A stretch of 64,000 nt of DNA from Spirochaetaceae bacterium (GTDB lineage Bacteria > Spirochaetota > Spirochaetia > SZUA-6 > Bin103): assembly GCA_028821475.1 (NCBI GenBank), contig JAPPGB010000076.1, forward strand, positions 1 through 64,000, given 5' to 3'. This document shows, one piece after another, positions 7,922 through 16,980 of the stretch. Under the pieces are notes generated by a model. It was not told where the DNA came from, made no database searches, and was given only the letters and a program-made list of their open reading frames with translations. A program made the translations under genes and the position numbers. Each line of letters begins with the position of its first letter. Position 1 is the first letter of the stretch.

Positions 7922-10117
7922 ATGCCTTCGAATGCTTGGGCGGCGGCCGCGCTGATGGCCCTGCTGGCGGTGGCCGGATGCTCGGCGCCGCACGTCGACG
8001 CCGCCAAGCGGCAGGCGGAGCACGCCGCGCCGCAGGATGAGCCTGGGCAGCAACCCGATACCCCCTCCGGCGGCGATCAGCCGGACGCGCCTCCGGCGCT
8101 GGCGATAGGGGACGCGAGCGCACCCGAGTCCGCCGGCGTGCTGCGCTTCCCGGTGAGCCTGAGCGGCAAGCTCGGCACGGCGGTCACGGTGGAGTACGAG
8201 ACCGCGGACGGCACGGCGCTGGCCGGACAGGACTACACGGCGGCGAGCGGCACCGTGACGCTCGGTGACGGCGCCAGCTCGGCCTCTGTCGAGGTGGCGA
8301 TTCTCCCTGACGATATCGAAGAGGAACCCGAGACGTTCTCGGTCACGCTGAGCAACCCCACCGGCGCCACGCTGTCGAACGCCACCGCCATCGGCACGAT
8401 CACCGACGGCGACGAGTCGCCCGCCACCGGTCCCACCACTGGTCCCACGGGCCCGGGCAGTCCCGGCGGTCCGGGTAGTCCCGGTGGCCCAGGTAGTCCC
8501 GGTGGCCCGAGTAGTCCCGGTGGCCCGAGTAGTCCCGGCGGCCCCGGCGATCTCTGCGATACCGGCAGTCGCGACGACACCGGCGACTCCGTCCCGCTCG
8601 CTCTGTCCTGCCTGGCGGTCACCGGCGGCGGCACCATGTACCCGGCGTTCGCCGCCGGCACCCTGCACTACGCGCTGACCTGCCGTGGCTCGACCACGCT
8701 CCGTGTCGCGGCCGAGACCGGGCGGGCGGGCGCGCGGCTCACGTTGCGGCGCAAGGACAGCACCCGTAACACGGTCTCGACCACCGGCGTCCTGAACGCG
8801 AGCGTCACGGTCGGCGGCGACCACGACGTGGCGATCGAGGTCAGCGACGGCGGCGACAGCAGGACCTACGTCGTGCACTGCCTGCCGGCCGCCTTCCCCA
8901 CCATCGAGATTCTCACCAGGAGCAGCCAGGTCAAGGATGGGCTGTTGCTCCTTACCCCGGCCTACGGCGGCTACAGCACGCGCACCACGTTCATGGCGGT
9001 AGTCGACAACAACGGGGTGCCGAGATTCCATCGCCTGCTTACCGACGACAGCTTCTGGGCCATGGACTTCAGGCACCACGGCAGCGGCGTGTTCTCGGTG
9101 GCGCGCCGGGATGCGTACAACCTCAACGACTCGCCGTTCGGCAACTGGGAGATTGATCTGCTCAACAAGCAGCTTGATGTCACCGCTACCGTTACCACGG
9201 TGTCGCCCCTGTCGCAGACCGACGGCCACGAGTTCCTGATCGCGGCGGACGGGGACTACGTGATGCTGTCCTACTACGACGACGAACCGCGCGACTTCTC
9301 GGACCACGGAGGAAGCGAGACCGAGGGGGTCGCCGATTCGGTCATCCAGCGCCGCGGCGCCGGCGCAAGCGGCACCTCGTCGTTCACGTGGAATACCTGG
9401 GATCACCGCGACGTGCTGCAGTGGGGCAACGATTGCAAGGTCGGGTTGTTCCTGCGCGGCACGCTGACGTGGCCGCCGGGATACGCGCACATCAACGGGG
9501 TGCAGGTCCTGGCGGACGGGGACTACGTGGCGTCGTCCCGCGGCTGCGCGCAGGTGCTGCGGATCGACGGCACCACCGGCGTAGTGGAGTGGAAGCTCGG
9601 CGGCACGGCGCCACCGGCGAGTTCGACCACCGAGCACCTGGAACTGGTCGAGCACTCGGACACTACGGTCGTCGAGGAATTCTGCGGCCAACACCACGTC
9701 ACGCTGACCTCCTCGGACACGGTGGTGATGTACGACAACGGCGTCCAGTGCCTGGGCGCGCGCAAGGACACCACCCCGTTCTCGCGCGCGGTGGAATACG
9801 ACATTTCGTCCGGCACCCAGGCGGAGTATGAGCGCGAGTACCGGTTGCCCGCCGCGCAGGGCTACTTCCCCTACCGCGGCGGGGTCCACGTACTGGACGG
9901 CTTCGGCGGCAGCGTGCACTGGCTGATAAGCTGGGGCGGCAGCGCCGAGGGCCGTACGGTCGCGCTGAACAGGACCATCGCGGTGAGCGAAGTCGACCCG
10001 GCCACCGGCACCGCCCACCTGGAAGTGAACCTGCGCAGGGCCAGCGAGGATGCCTGGACCTACCGCGCGTACCGCATCGCCGACAGCGACGTCGACATTC
10101 CCCTGAACCTGCCGTAA
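7922..10117 (+). CDS. Calx-beta / collagen-like / arylsulfotransferase lipoprotein
   Basis: 731 residues from ATG 7922 (a TTG at 7901 is also in frame). The signal peptide ends at lipobox AVAGC (Cys20). Residues about 60-165 are a Calx-beta domain ([30 protein letters not shown]). A collagen-like run of GSPGGP units follows at about 175-207, then a cadherin-like segment and a full ASST-type propeller with DGHEF, TWDH, YAHINGV and EFCGQHHVT matching the paralogue at 5510-7075. It is presumably a surface or periplasmic enzyme held on a repetitive stalk. The divergent arrangement with the paralogue suggests local duplication and domain gain. Substrate unknown. Confidence 0.82.
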   Translation: MPSNAWAAAALMALLAVAGCSAPHVDAAKRQAEHAAPQDEPGQQPDTPSGGDQPDAPPALAIGDASAPESAGVLRFPVSLSGKLGTAVTVEYETADGTALAGQDYTAASGTVTLGDGASSASVEVAILPDDIEEEPETFSVTLSNPTGATLSNATAIGTITDGDESPATGPTTGPTGPGSPGGPGSPGGPGSPGGPSSPGGPSSPGGPGDLCDTGSRDDTGDSVPLALSCLAVTGGGTMYPAFAAGTLHYALTCRGSTTLRVAAETGRAGARLTLRRKDSTRNTVSTTGVLNASVTVGGDHDVAIEVSDGGDSRTYVVHCLPAAFPTIEILTRSSQVKDGLLLLTPAYGGYSTRTTFMAVVDNNGVPRFHRLLTDDSFWAMDFRHHGSGVFSVARRDAYNLNDSPFGNWEIDLLNKQLDVTATVTTVSPLSQTDGHEFLIAADGDYVMLSYYDDEPRDFSDHGGSETEGVADSVIQRRGAGASGTSSFTWNTWDHRDVLQWGNDCKVGLFLRGTLTWPPGYAHINGVQVLADGDYVASSRGCAQVLRIDGTTGVVEWKLGGTAPPASSTTEHLELVEHSDTTVVEEFCGQHHVTLTSSDTVVMYDNGVQCLGARKDTTPFSRAVEYDISSGTQAEYEREYRLPAAQGYFPYRGGVHVLDGFGGSVHWLISWGGSAEGRTVALNRTIAVSEVDPATGTAHLEVNLRRASEDAWTYRAYRIADSDVDIPLNLP
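8455..8553 (+). repeat. 18-bp tandem repeat encoding GSPGGP collagen-like stalk
   Basis: About five units of GGTAGTCCCGGTGGCCCN, with synonymous and G-to-S changes, encode [12 protein letters not shown]. The period is a multiple of three, so copy-number change would alter stalk length without breaking the frame. Confidence 0.85.
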
Positions 10118-10249
10118 CGCAAGCGCCCCCGCGTCGCCGCCGCGGGAGCAGTACGAGGCGCGCGCGTCGAATCGCCATCGCCAACTCCCCGGCGGCGGTC
10201 CTGACGGCGGTCGACAACGGGACGCGGCGTCTCGCACCGTCAGTGCACA

Positions 10250-10370
10250 TGGATGCCGTGGTGGGACGGCGGCGCCGCTGCGATGGGCGGCCCGGGGGAG
10301 GTCGTGACGGCGAGGGTGATGAGAGCACGGGGCGGTTCAGCCTGAACTGCGAACCGTCCGCGGCGAATCC
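10250..10370 (+). pseudogene. truncated 5' copy of the papain-like protease gene and its leader
   Basis: Bases about 10200-10368 match 11640-11807, which covers the promoter/leader and first codons of the protease at 11724. Shared blocks include GGCGGTCGACAACGGG, ATGGGCGGCCCGGGGG and CTGAACTGCGAACCGTCCGC, the last encoding LNCEPSA in both. After that the frame runs into unrelated sequence. It is a remnant of a tandem duplication. The rest of 10118-10534 holds nothing else I can name. Confidence 0.65.
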
Positions 10371-10534
10371 GGCGCTGTCGACCGGCCGGCGCCGGCCGGC
10401 ACCATCCGCGGCGCCGCATCGAGCGGCACCCGTGGCGTGCCCCGCTGTCTACGCGTCTTCCGTGTCGCCCAACCGCGCGCCTCCACGTTCGGGGTTGGCG
10501 GCGCCGGAGCCGACAATGGTGAGGGGAGGCTTGC

Positions 10535-11500
10535 ATGGTGAGCGTGTTGTCGTCGCCCGCGTATCGGAACCGGGTGTGGTTTGCAATGGCGGTGGTGGCC
10601 GCCGCCGGGCTTGGGCTGGCCGCCTGTGGAACAGCCGCCAACGTCCCTGAGGAACATCTGACCCGGGAGGCCGCCGCGGACTTGGCCGCTTCACGACTCG
10701 TGGACGAGCAACTCGTTTCCTCGATACGCGTGCTCGGCGAACCGCGCGCACTGACCCTGGTCGCGGCGAGCGAAGCATCTCCCGGTGCGGACGCGCCGGA
10801 TCTGGCCGGCTGCCTGCCGGCGTTGGAAGGCGCCGACGGCGATGCGGACGGCTACCCCGCCGTGTGGGAGACCCTGTCCATCGACTGTGACGTGTTCTTC
10901 CACCTCGGCGGCACGCTCCGGCTGTGGGACGAGGACGACCAGGATCCGTTGAGCGGCTTTCGTTCCGAGCTTGACTTCCGGATCACGCTCACCGCCGGCG
11001 ACGAGACGCACCTGTTCACTTCCGGCACACAGACCGTGCGCGTCGCAGCGAGGGAGGGCGGCGGCTATGCGCTGTCCTACGGCAGCACGATACACGTTCC
11101 CGCGATGGCCGAAGAGGAGCCGTTCCTGGCATTCGAGTCCCGGCTGACCTACGCCGGAACCCTCGCAGGCTCATTCGAGGCCGGCACGCTGGCGATCGAA
11201 GAGGGCACGGTCTCGCTGGTTCCTGTCCCGGTCGACTGCTCGAAGCTGGCCGGGGACGAACAACAGGCGTGCCGTGCCCAGGCGCCGGAGCACGCCGGTC
11301 CGGCGCCCGCGTATGCCGTGAGCTCCACCGGGATCGTGTTCGACAAGGCGGCCTGCGACACCGTGCTGACCGGCGGCTACTTCAAGGTCAGCGACGATCC
11401 CGGCAACGTGCTCACGGTCAGCTACGCCGAGTGCGGCAAGCGGTCCGCCGCATACAACGGCGAGATGCTGCCACTGCCGCCGCCGCCGCCGCAGGAGTAG
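10535..11500 (+). CDS. lipoprotein of unknown function
   Basis: 321 residues. The N-terminal signal ends with lipobox GLAAC (about Cys31). ATG 10535 follows a good ribosome site (GGGAGGC, about 5 nt upstream). The mature part has paired cysteines (AGCLPAL, SIDCDVF, VDCSKL, QQACRAQ, KAACDTV, YAECGK), suggesting disulfides in an extracytoplasmic fold, and a proline-rich end (LPPPPPPQE). No family recognised. It sits between the duplicated leader of the papain-like protease and the protease itself. Confidence 0.72.
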   Translation: MVSVLSSPAYRNRVWFAMAVVAAAGLGLAACGTAANVPEEHLTREAAADLAASRLVDEQLVSSIRVLGEPRALTLVAASEASPGADAPDLAGCLPALEGADGDADGYPAVWETLSIDCDVFFHLGGTLRLWDEDDQDPLSGFRSELDFRITLTAGDETHLFTSGTQTVRVAAREGGGYALSYGSTIHVPAMAEEEPFLAFESRLTYAGTLAGSFEAGTLAIEEGTVSLVPVPVDCSKLAGDEQQACRAQAPEHAGPAPAYAVSSTGIVFDKAACDTVLTGGYFKVSDDPGNVLTVSYAECGKRSAAYNGEMLPLPPPPPQE

Positions 11501-11723
11501 CACAAGGCAGCGCCGTACCACCAGGTGTGTTGCGTACCGCCTGGCCGCGGCCACCAGCGTGGCCGGCGCGAGCTGAGTCCGCGGTCGTCCAGGAGGTGAG
11601 GACTCGCGGCGCCGGGTGGCCGACGCCCGGGCAGGCGGCCCTGCCGGCGGTCGACAACGGGGCACGGCGTCTCGTACTGTCAGGGCTCGATGAGTGTGGG
11701 GGTGGCACGGCGGCGGCGCCGTG

Positions 11724-12539
11724 ATGGGCGGCCCGGGGGCGGTCGTGGCGGCGCGTGAGGAGGGGGCGGGGCGATTCATCCTGAACTGCGAACCGTCCGC
11801 GGGGGTCGAGGGCGACTGGACCTTCGAGGACGCCCTGGCGGCCGGGGTGGTGTCGCGTGCGGCGGCGCGGGCGGAGGTGGACCTGCGGCGCCCCGACTGG
11901 CCGGTCCGGGACCAGGGCTCCACCGGCGCCTGCGTGGGCTTTGCCGCGGCCGACGGCGTGCTGCACTGGCACTACTGGAAGGCGGGCCTGCTGGCCCCCG
12001 GCGAGCGCCCGTCGCCGCGCTTCATCTGGATGGCCAACAAGGAGACCGACCGCCTCAACGACTATCCCACCACCTTCATCGAGTCGGCCGGCACCCAGAC
12101 CAAGCTGGCGTTGCGCGTGGCCCGCCGCTACGGCTGCGTACCGGACAGTGTGCTGCCGATGGACGGCGCCCTGAGCCCGATGCGGGCCGCGGCGTTCTAC
12201 ACCATGGCGGCGAGGTACCGGATCGCCAGCTACCACAACCTGCGCCGCAGCCGCACCGCGTGGCGCCGCTGGCTGTCCAACCAGGGCCCGATCCTGGCGC
12301 GGGTGGAGGTGGACCGCACCTTCCGGCAGGCCGCCGGCACGCACGGCGAACTGGCCCTGTTCCGTATGGACGAGGACGAACCGGGCGGCGGCCACGCCAT
12401 CTGCTTGGTGGGCTACACCGCGAACACCTTCATCGTGCGCAACAGTTGGGGAGCCGACTGGGGCGACAACGGCTTCGCCTACGCCTCCGAGGAGTACGCC
12501 GACCGCGCCATCACCGAGGCATACGGCGCGGTAATGTAA
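11724..12539 (+). CDS. papain-like (C1A) cysteine protease
   Basis: 271 residues from ATG 11724; GTG 11694 is an in-frame alternative. Family motifs are clear: PVRDQGSTGACVGFAAADG with oxyanion-hole Gln64 and catalytic Cys70, GGGHAICLVGY with His224, and IVRNSWGADWGDNGF with Asn240, the full C1A triad. There is no signal peptide and no long pro-region, so the enzyme is probably cytoplasmic or exported by another route. Substrate unknown. Confidence 0.88.
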   Translation: MGGPGAVVAAREEGAGRFILNCEPSAGVEGDWTFEDALAAGVVSRAAARAEVDLRRPDWPVRDQGSTGACVGFAAADGVLHWHYWKAGLLAPGERPSPRFIWMANKETDRLNDYPTTFIESAGTQTKLALRVARRYGCVPDSVLPMDGALSPMRAAAFYTMAARYRIASYHNLRRSRTAWRRWLSNQGPILARVEVDRTFRQAAGTHGELALFRMDEDEPGGGHAICLVGYTANTFIVRNSWGADWGDNGFAYASEEYADRAITEAYGAVM

Positions 12540-12611
12540 CGGCGTTGCTCCGCGCTGCACCAACTTCCCGTGTGCCGCCCGGTTCGTGAACCGGCGCTAC
12601 CTGGAGAAATA

Positions 12612-14390
12612 GTGGCACCAAAGAAGCGACGAAAGAAAGGAAACAGGACAGCACTCGTGTGGCATGCACTCACCCGGACGCGGCGGCGGGCGGCGCCGAC
12701 GGTAGCCGCGCGGAGCGCCACACCGCAAGCCGCCGTGCCAGGCCGCAGCCGGCGGTCGCCGCGCGCGCTGGTCGAGGGGCTGGTCGTGGCGCTGACCGAT
12801 GCGCGTGCCCCGGATCAGCCGGCATGGAGGCTCATGCCGCTGGTGCTTGCGCTGGCGTTCGCGGGCCGCGCGGCGGTCGCCCTGACCGGCGACTTCGTGC
12901 TGCACCCGGACGAGGTGATGCAGTACCTGGAGCCGGCGCACCGGCTGGTGTTCGGCAACGGCGTGGTCTACTGGGAGTACTTCTACGGCGCGCGCTCGTG
13001 GCTCATTCCGGGCGCCGTGGCCGGCGTGCTCAAGCTGTTCGACCTGGTTGGCCTGGGGCAGCCGTGGTGGTACGTGGACGGCGTCAAGCTGGTGTTCTGC
13101 ATGCTGTCGCTGGCGATTCCGGCCGGCATGTACGTGTTCGCGCGGCGCCGCTTCGGCGAGACCGCGGCGCGCGTGGCCCTGGTGGCCGGCGCCTTCTGGT
13201 ACGAGTTGGCCGGCTTCGCGCACAAGCCGCTGACCGAACTCGTGGCCACCGCGCCGCTCATGGGGCTGCTGGCGCTGTGCGTGCGGCCCGCGACCGACAG
13301 CCCGCGCGTCCCACTTCAGGCCGCGGCGCTCGCCGTGCTGGCAGGGGCGATCCGCATGCAGTACGCGCCCGTCGCGCTGGTGCTCCTGGCGGTCGTGTTT
13401 CTGCGCACCCGGCACAAACTGCTGCTCGCCGGTGCCGCGGCGGCCCTGACCCTCGCCGTCGGGATCTTCGATGCGGTCACCTGGGACGGCGGCCTGTTTC
13501 ACTCCTACCTCACCAACCTGCGCTTCAACCTGGCCGACGGCGGCAACCTCTCCGGCCAGGTTCCGTTCCATCGGCTTCCCTGGTGGTTCGCGCTTGCCGG
13601 CGGCGGGCTGAGCGTGCTGTGCCTTGCGGGGGCGCTGCGCTCACCACGCCGCTACGGGCTGCTGGTAGGGCTGACCGCCCTGGTGTTGCTGATCCACTCC
13701 CTGCCGCCGCACAAGGAACTGCGCTTCATTTTCGTCGTCATCCCCCTGTGGCTGCTGATCGGCGCCGACTTGGCGGCACGCGCGGCGGCATGGGTCGGGG
13801 CGCGTGCGCCGGCCCGCCCGGACGCGGTGCGCTGGACGATGGCAGCGGCGGGCACGCTGTTTGCCGTGGCGTCGATTGCCGGGATGCTGAAAGCGCTGCC
13901 GGCCCAGGCGCTGGCGTATCCGGCGTGGGCGCGCGAAGCCGGCAACGACCACTTCCTGTACGGCCAGGACGGGGCATTCGCCGCGTACCGCTACCTGGCG
14001 CGTGCGCCGGGCGTCGAAGCGGTGTGGCACCTGGACCGGCCCTACTTCACGACTCCGGGCTACTACTACCTGCACCGTGCGATACCGTGGTACGACAGCG
14101 CAAGCGGCGGCCTCATCAACCGGAGCATGGCAACGGTGTCCGCCTCGGTCAGCCACCTGGTGTTCACGCGCCGCGACCTGACCGTGCCCGGCTACTCGCC
14201 CGAGCGGGAGTTCGGCGACATTCGCATCCTGCGCCGGGACGCCGCCGGGCCGCCGGTGCGCCGCTGGCGGGAATACGCCCCGGTCACCGTGTTCCAGGCC
14301 GTCTGGGCCGTCATGCCGCTGGTGCACGCCGACGCGCCACCGCCCCCGGCGAACTTCGCCATCGAGTTCGCCGCCGGAGGCAACCGGTGA
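12612..14390 (+). CDS. GT22/Alg9-like mannosyltransferase, multipass membrane protein
   Basis: 592 residues from GTG 12612, chosen because GGAG lies 5 nt upstream; an upstream in-frame extension to 12570 lacks this. The basic N-terminus (APKKRRKKGNR) precedes about ten membrane spans. The first periplasmic loop has HPDEVMQYLEPAHRL and YWEYFYGARSWLIPG, and the later loop has PPHKELRFIF; these are hallmarks of polyprenol-dependent GT22 mannosyltransferases (GT-C fold, catalytic acidic HPDE loop). It likely adds a sugar to an envelope glycolipid or glycoprotein. The multipass protein downstream may act in the same pathway. Confidence 0.8.
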   Translation: MAPKKRRKKGNRTALVWHALTRTRRRAAPTVAARSATPQAAVPGRSRRSPRALVEGLVVALTDARAPDQPAWRLMPLVLALAFAGRAAVALTGDFVLHPDEVMQYLEPAHRLVFGNGVVYWEYFYGARSWLIPGAVAGVLKLFDLVGLGQPWWYVDGVKLVFCMLSLAIPAGMYVFARRRFGETAARVALVAGAFWYELAGFAHKPLTELVATAPLMGLLALCVRPATDSPRVPLQAAALAVLAGAIRMQYAPVALVLLAVVFLRTRHKLLLAGAAAALTLAVGIFDAVTWDGGLFHSYLTNLRFNLADGGNLSGQVPFHRLPWWFALAGGGLSVLCLAGALRSPRRYGLLVGLTALVLLIHSLPPHKELRFIFVVIPLWLLIGADLAARAAAWVGARAPARPDAVRWTMAAAGTLFAVASIAGMLKALPAQALAYPAWAREAGNDHFLYGQDGAFAAYRYLARAPGVEAVWHLDRPYFTTPGYYYLHRAIPWYDSASGGLINRSMATVSASVSHLVFTRRDLTVPGYSPEREFGDIRILRRDAAGPPVRRWREYAPVTVFQAVWAVMPLVHADAPPPPANFAIEFAAGGNR

Positions 14391-14468
14391 ACTGCGCGCC
14401 GCCCGATCGCCCGCCCGCGGGAGTGGTGGCAGTGGCGGCAGTGGCGGGCACGCGGGCGCGGCGGCGCC

Positions 14469-14540
14469 GAGCGGAAGGGGCGACGAGCGGGAGGGGCGAT
14501 GAGCGGAAGGGGGCATGAGCGGGACGGGGCGATGAGCAGG
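14469..14540 (+). repeat. 16-17-bp imperfect tandem repeat over the start region
   Basis: Four to five units of the form cgAtGAGCGGaAGGGG span the junction between the mannosyltransferase and the next gene. Each unit carries a purine-rich ribosome-site-like run; three carry ATG (14499, 14515, 14532), in different frames. Confidence 0.6.
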
Positions 14541-16343
14541 CGGCCCGGATCTGCGCAGCCGGCGGCCGACACGCCACCGCCGTCGGGCGGCGCCGTCAGG
14601 GCGCGCATGGCGGCGTCACCGGCGCAGTGGCTGTGCGTGGCCGCGGTCGGCGTGCTGGCGGTGCTGCACGTGGCCTCGGTGGTGAGCGAGTTCCAGGCCA
14701 CCGCCGGGCTGCACCGCTGGTTCATGACCTACGCCGAGGGCTATCACCGCCGGGGGCTGATCGGAACCATCTTTCAATTCTTGGCCGGCCATCAGCCTCG
14801 GGAGGCGCAGATCGCACTGGCATCGCAGATATCCGCGGCCGGCACCTACCTGTGGCTCATCGGGACGCTCGCCGTGTTCGCGCTCGCCGCCGCCAGGCTG
14901 CGCGACCGCGCGCTCGGCTGGGCGGCCGTGGCGTTCGCCGCCTTCGCCTTCGTCAACCCGATGTGGACGACGCGCGCCTACGACAACGGCTATCTCGACT
15001 GCCTGCCCGGCATCGCCGTGGTTGCGGCGCTGGTGGCCTGCGCCGGCAAGCGTCCGGTGCTGTCCGGCGCCCTGGTCGCCGTCAGCATCGTCGCCTACTG
15101 GGGAACGATCTTCGTTTGGCTGCCGCTCGGGTTCCTGGTCGCCTGCGTGCTCTGGCGTGACGCGGCGGCGGACGGCTGCCGGGAGCTTCCGGCGGTGCGG
15201 CGGATGCTCGCCGCGGTGCGGCGCCGGGAAGTATTCTCGCTGCTGCTGCCGGTGGCGGCGGCGGTCCTGTCGGCGCTGTTGAATGACACCGACGCCGCGA
15301 TCGCGGAGTTGGAGCGCATCGGCGGACAGGAGAACATCATCGAACAGACGTTCCGCAGCGGCTGGAGCGCGGTAGTGGACCAGGTCCGGTGGTTGCTGGT
15401 GGGATGGCGCACCTACCTGGCGCTGGCCGCGGTGTACGTCGCGCCGCCGGCCGTGTGTGCCGGCTTGTGGATCGGCGTCATGCGCCGCCGCGGCTACGCC
15501 ATGTTCGGCCGCGCCTGGCTGGATGCCGGGGCCGCCGTGCTGGCGACGATCGCGCCGGTGTCGTTCCTGCTGGTGGCCTTCGACCTGGCGCGCCTGATGG
15601 CGTGGAGCTATCTCTCGTTCGCGGTGGTGGCGGTGTTCTGGCTGACCGCGGCCCGCCCCGCCGGCGAGTCAGCGCCGCGCCCGGCGCGGCCGGTGTGGCC
15701 GTGGACGCTGGCCCCGCTGATGCTGGCGGCACTGTTCTGGACGACCCCCACCATCTATGCCTGGGTGGACATGAGCCACCTGGTCCGATGCGAGCGGTTC
15801 TGCTTCAAGGAACGGACGCCGCAGGGCCGCCTCCTGGACCTGTACCGGCGCCGCGCCGTCGCCTCTCCCATCTGGGAGCTCACCGCCCGCGGCAGCGTCC
15901 TGCCGGCGGGGACCGGACACAACGAAAGATCCTCGGCCGAGGAGCCCTGGCGCCGCGTGGCGCGCGCCGGCCGCGACAAACCCGGCAACGTGATGATGAT
16001 CCCTTACGCGATCGAGCACCTGGATGCGACGGTGCTCGCGCCGGCGCAGACCAAGCGCGCGGTCATCGGCGCCGGCCCGCACCGGATCACGATCTCCTAC
16101 CGGGCCACGGACACGGAAAGCGCCAACGCGGAGACCCGCTTCTTCGTCGCCGGCAGCACCCTCGTCGACGCGCACCAGGTGCTGCGCGCGCCGCTGCCCG
16201 CGTCGCAGACCGAGTATGCCGCCACCATCACGCCGCCGCCGCGGCTGGCCGGCAACCTGTTCGTCTGGACGGTAGCCTACGACGGCACGGGAGTGTTCGA
16301 GCTGCACGAAGTCTCATTCGTCAAGGTGGGCCGCGAGCGGTGA
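14499..16343 (+). CDS. multipass membrane protein of unknown function
   Basis: 614 residues from ATG 14499 (ATG 14532 is also in frame). About ten predicted membrane spans occupy residues 40-440, followed by a soluble C-terminal beta-rich domain of about 170 residues. The motif HRWFMTYAEGYHRRGLIG between the first spans resembles the first extracytoplasmic loop of GT-C-like envelope proteins, but I recognise no family. It follows the mannosyltransferase by about 110 bp on the same strand, so a shared operon and pathway are likely. Confidence 0.7.
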   Translation: MSGRGHERDGAMSRRPGSAQPAADTPPPSGGAVRARMAASPAQWLCVAAVGVLAVLHVASVVSEFQATAGLHRWFMTYAEGYHRRGLIGTIFQFLAGHQPREAQIALASQISAAGTYLWLIGTLAVFALAAARLRDRALGWAAVAFAAFAFVNPMWTTRAYDNGYLDCLPGIAVVAALVACAGKRPVLSGALVAVSIVAYWGTIFVWLPLGFLVACVLWRDAAADGCRELPAVRRMLAAVRRREVFSLLLPVAAAVLSALLNDTDAAIAELERIGGQENIIEQTFRSGWSAVVDQVRWLLVGWRTYLALAAVYVAPPAVCAGLWIGVMRRRGYAMFGRAWLDAGAAVLATIAPVSFLLVAFDLARLMAWSYLSFAVVAVFWLTAARPAGESAPRPARPVWPWTLAPLMLAALFWTTPTIYAWVDMSHLVRCERFCFKERTPQGRLLDLYRRRAVASPIWELTARGSVLPAGTGHNERSSAEEPWRRVARAGRDKPGNVMMIPYAIEHLDATVLAPAQTKRAVIGAGPHRITISYRATDTESANAETRFFVAGSTLVDAHQVLRAPLPASQTEYAATITPPPRLAGNLFVWTVAYDGTGVFELHEVSFVKVGRER

Positions 16344-16344
16344 C

Positions 16345-16390
16345 GGGCGCGTTGACCGGTCCCTGGCGACCGCCGCTGAACCTCCCCTGA
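16345..16390 (+). pseudogene. relic of the GALTGPWRP-tail membrane/coiled-coil family
   Basis: The 30 bases GGCGCGTTGACC...CGACCGCCG are identical to the 3' part of the gene at 47463-47771 and encode GALTGPWRPP, then LNLP and stop. Only this tail survives, directly after the stop of the multipass gene. Confidence 0.6.
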
Positions 16391-16394
16391 ACGC

Positions 16395-16942
16395 TTACAG
16401 CACGCGCCACCACGGCGCCGCGAGCACGTCGGGAGCCAGCCACTCGAGCGCGGCTCCTGCGTGCAGCAACAGCCCGGAGCGGGCGGCTGCTCCATATTCC
16501 GCCCGGAAGGCACGCAGGTTGGCCGTATCACGCAGGCGGGGACGAGTGGTCGTCTTCACTTCGATCGGCAACAGCCGCCCTGCGGTCTCGATGACGAAAT
16601 CCACCTCGACGCCAGTCGTCGTGCGCCAATACATGAGGTCGGCGGGAGACAGCCGCGCGTCCCGCCAACACAAGAGGTCGTGCAGCACGATGTTCTCCAG
16701 GTCAACGGCTGGTCGCCACCCACGAGTGCGTCCGGATCGCGGCGGGCGGCGTCGATCGCGTCCAGGTCATCCAGGGAGACGTAGCGCCGGTCGCCCAGCG
16801 TCTTGTCTCCCGCCAGCGTGCTCTTGCCGGTCTGACGTGCGCCGGTCACCACGGCCGCGGGCATCACCCGAAGGCGCTCCGCGAGGCTCGGTCCGGCAAG
16901 GCGCGGCAGGTGCAACCCATTCACGCGATGAATGACAATCAT
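16395..16942 (-). pseudogene. AAA_14/DUF4143 ATPase remnant with internal deletion
   Basis: The start (minus, from about 16942) gives LPRLAGPSLAERL and the Walker A GARQTGKSTLAG, then RYVSLDDLDAIDAARRDP. The downstream part in another frame gives DLLCWRDA, TTTGVEVDFVIE and LLPIEVKTT, the nuclease-like DUF4143 C-terminus. The roughly 250 residues normally between them, including Walker B, are missing and the frames do not match. Intact relatives are about 400-residue ATPases of unknown function, common in accessory DNA. Confidence 0.75.
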
Positions 16943-16955
16943 TCACGCCGTGAAT
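16919..16955. promoter_or_regulatory. paired palindromic operator-like sites at the ATPase start
   Basis: ATTCA-N5-TGAAT (16919-16933) and ATTCACG-C-CGTGAAT (16941-16955) have centres 22 bp apart, about two helical turns, and overlap the start region of the AAA_14 remnant. This is the layout of an operator for a dimeric repressor. Confidence 0.5.
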
Positions 16956-16980
16956 GAACATCACTCGTAGTGTGTGTACC

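Noticed and set aside
7778-10237. 819-codon open frame opposite the Calx-beta/ASST gene
   Set aside because: Shadow frame; the plus-strand protein has a signal peptide, domains and catalytic motifs.
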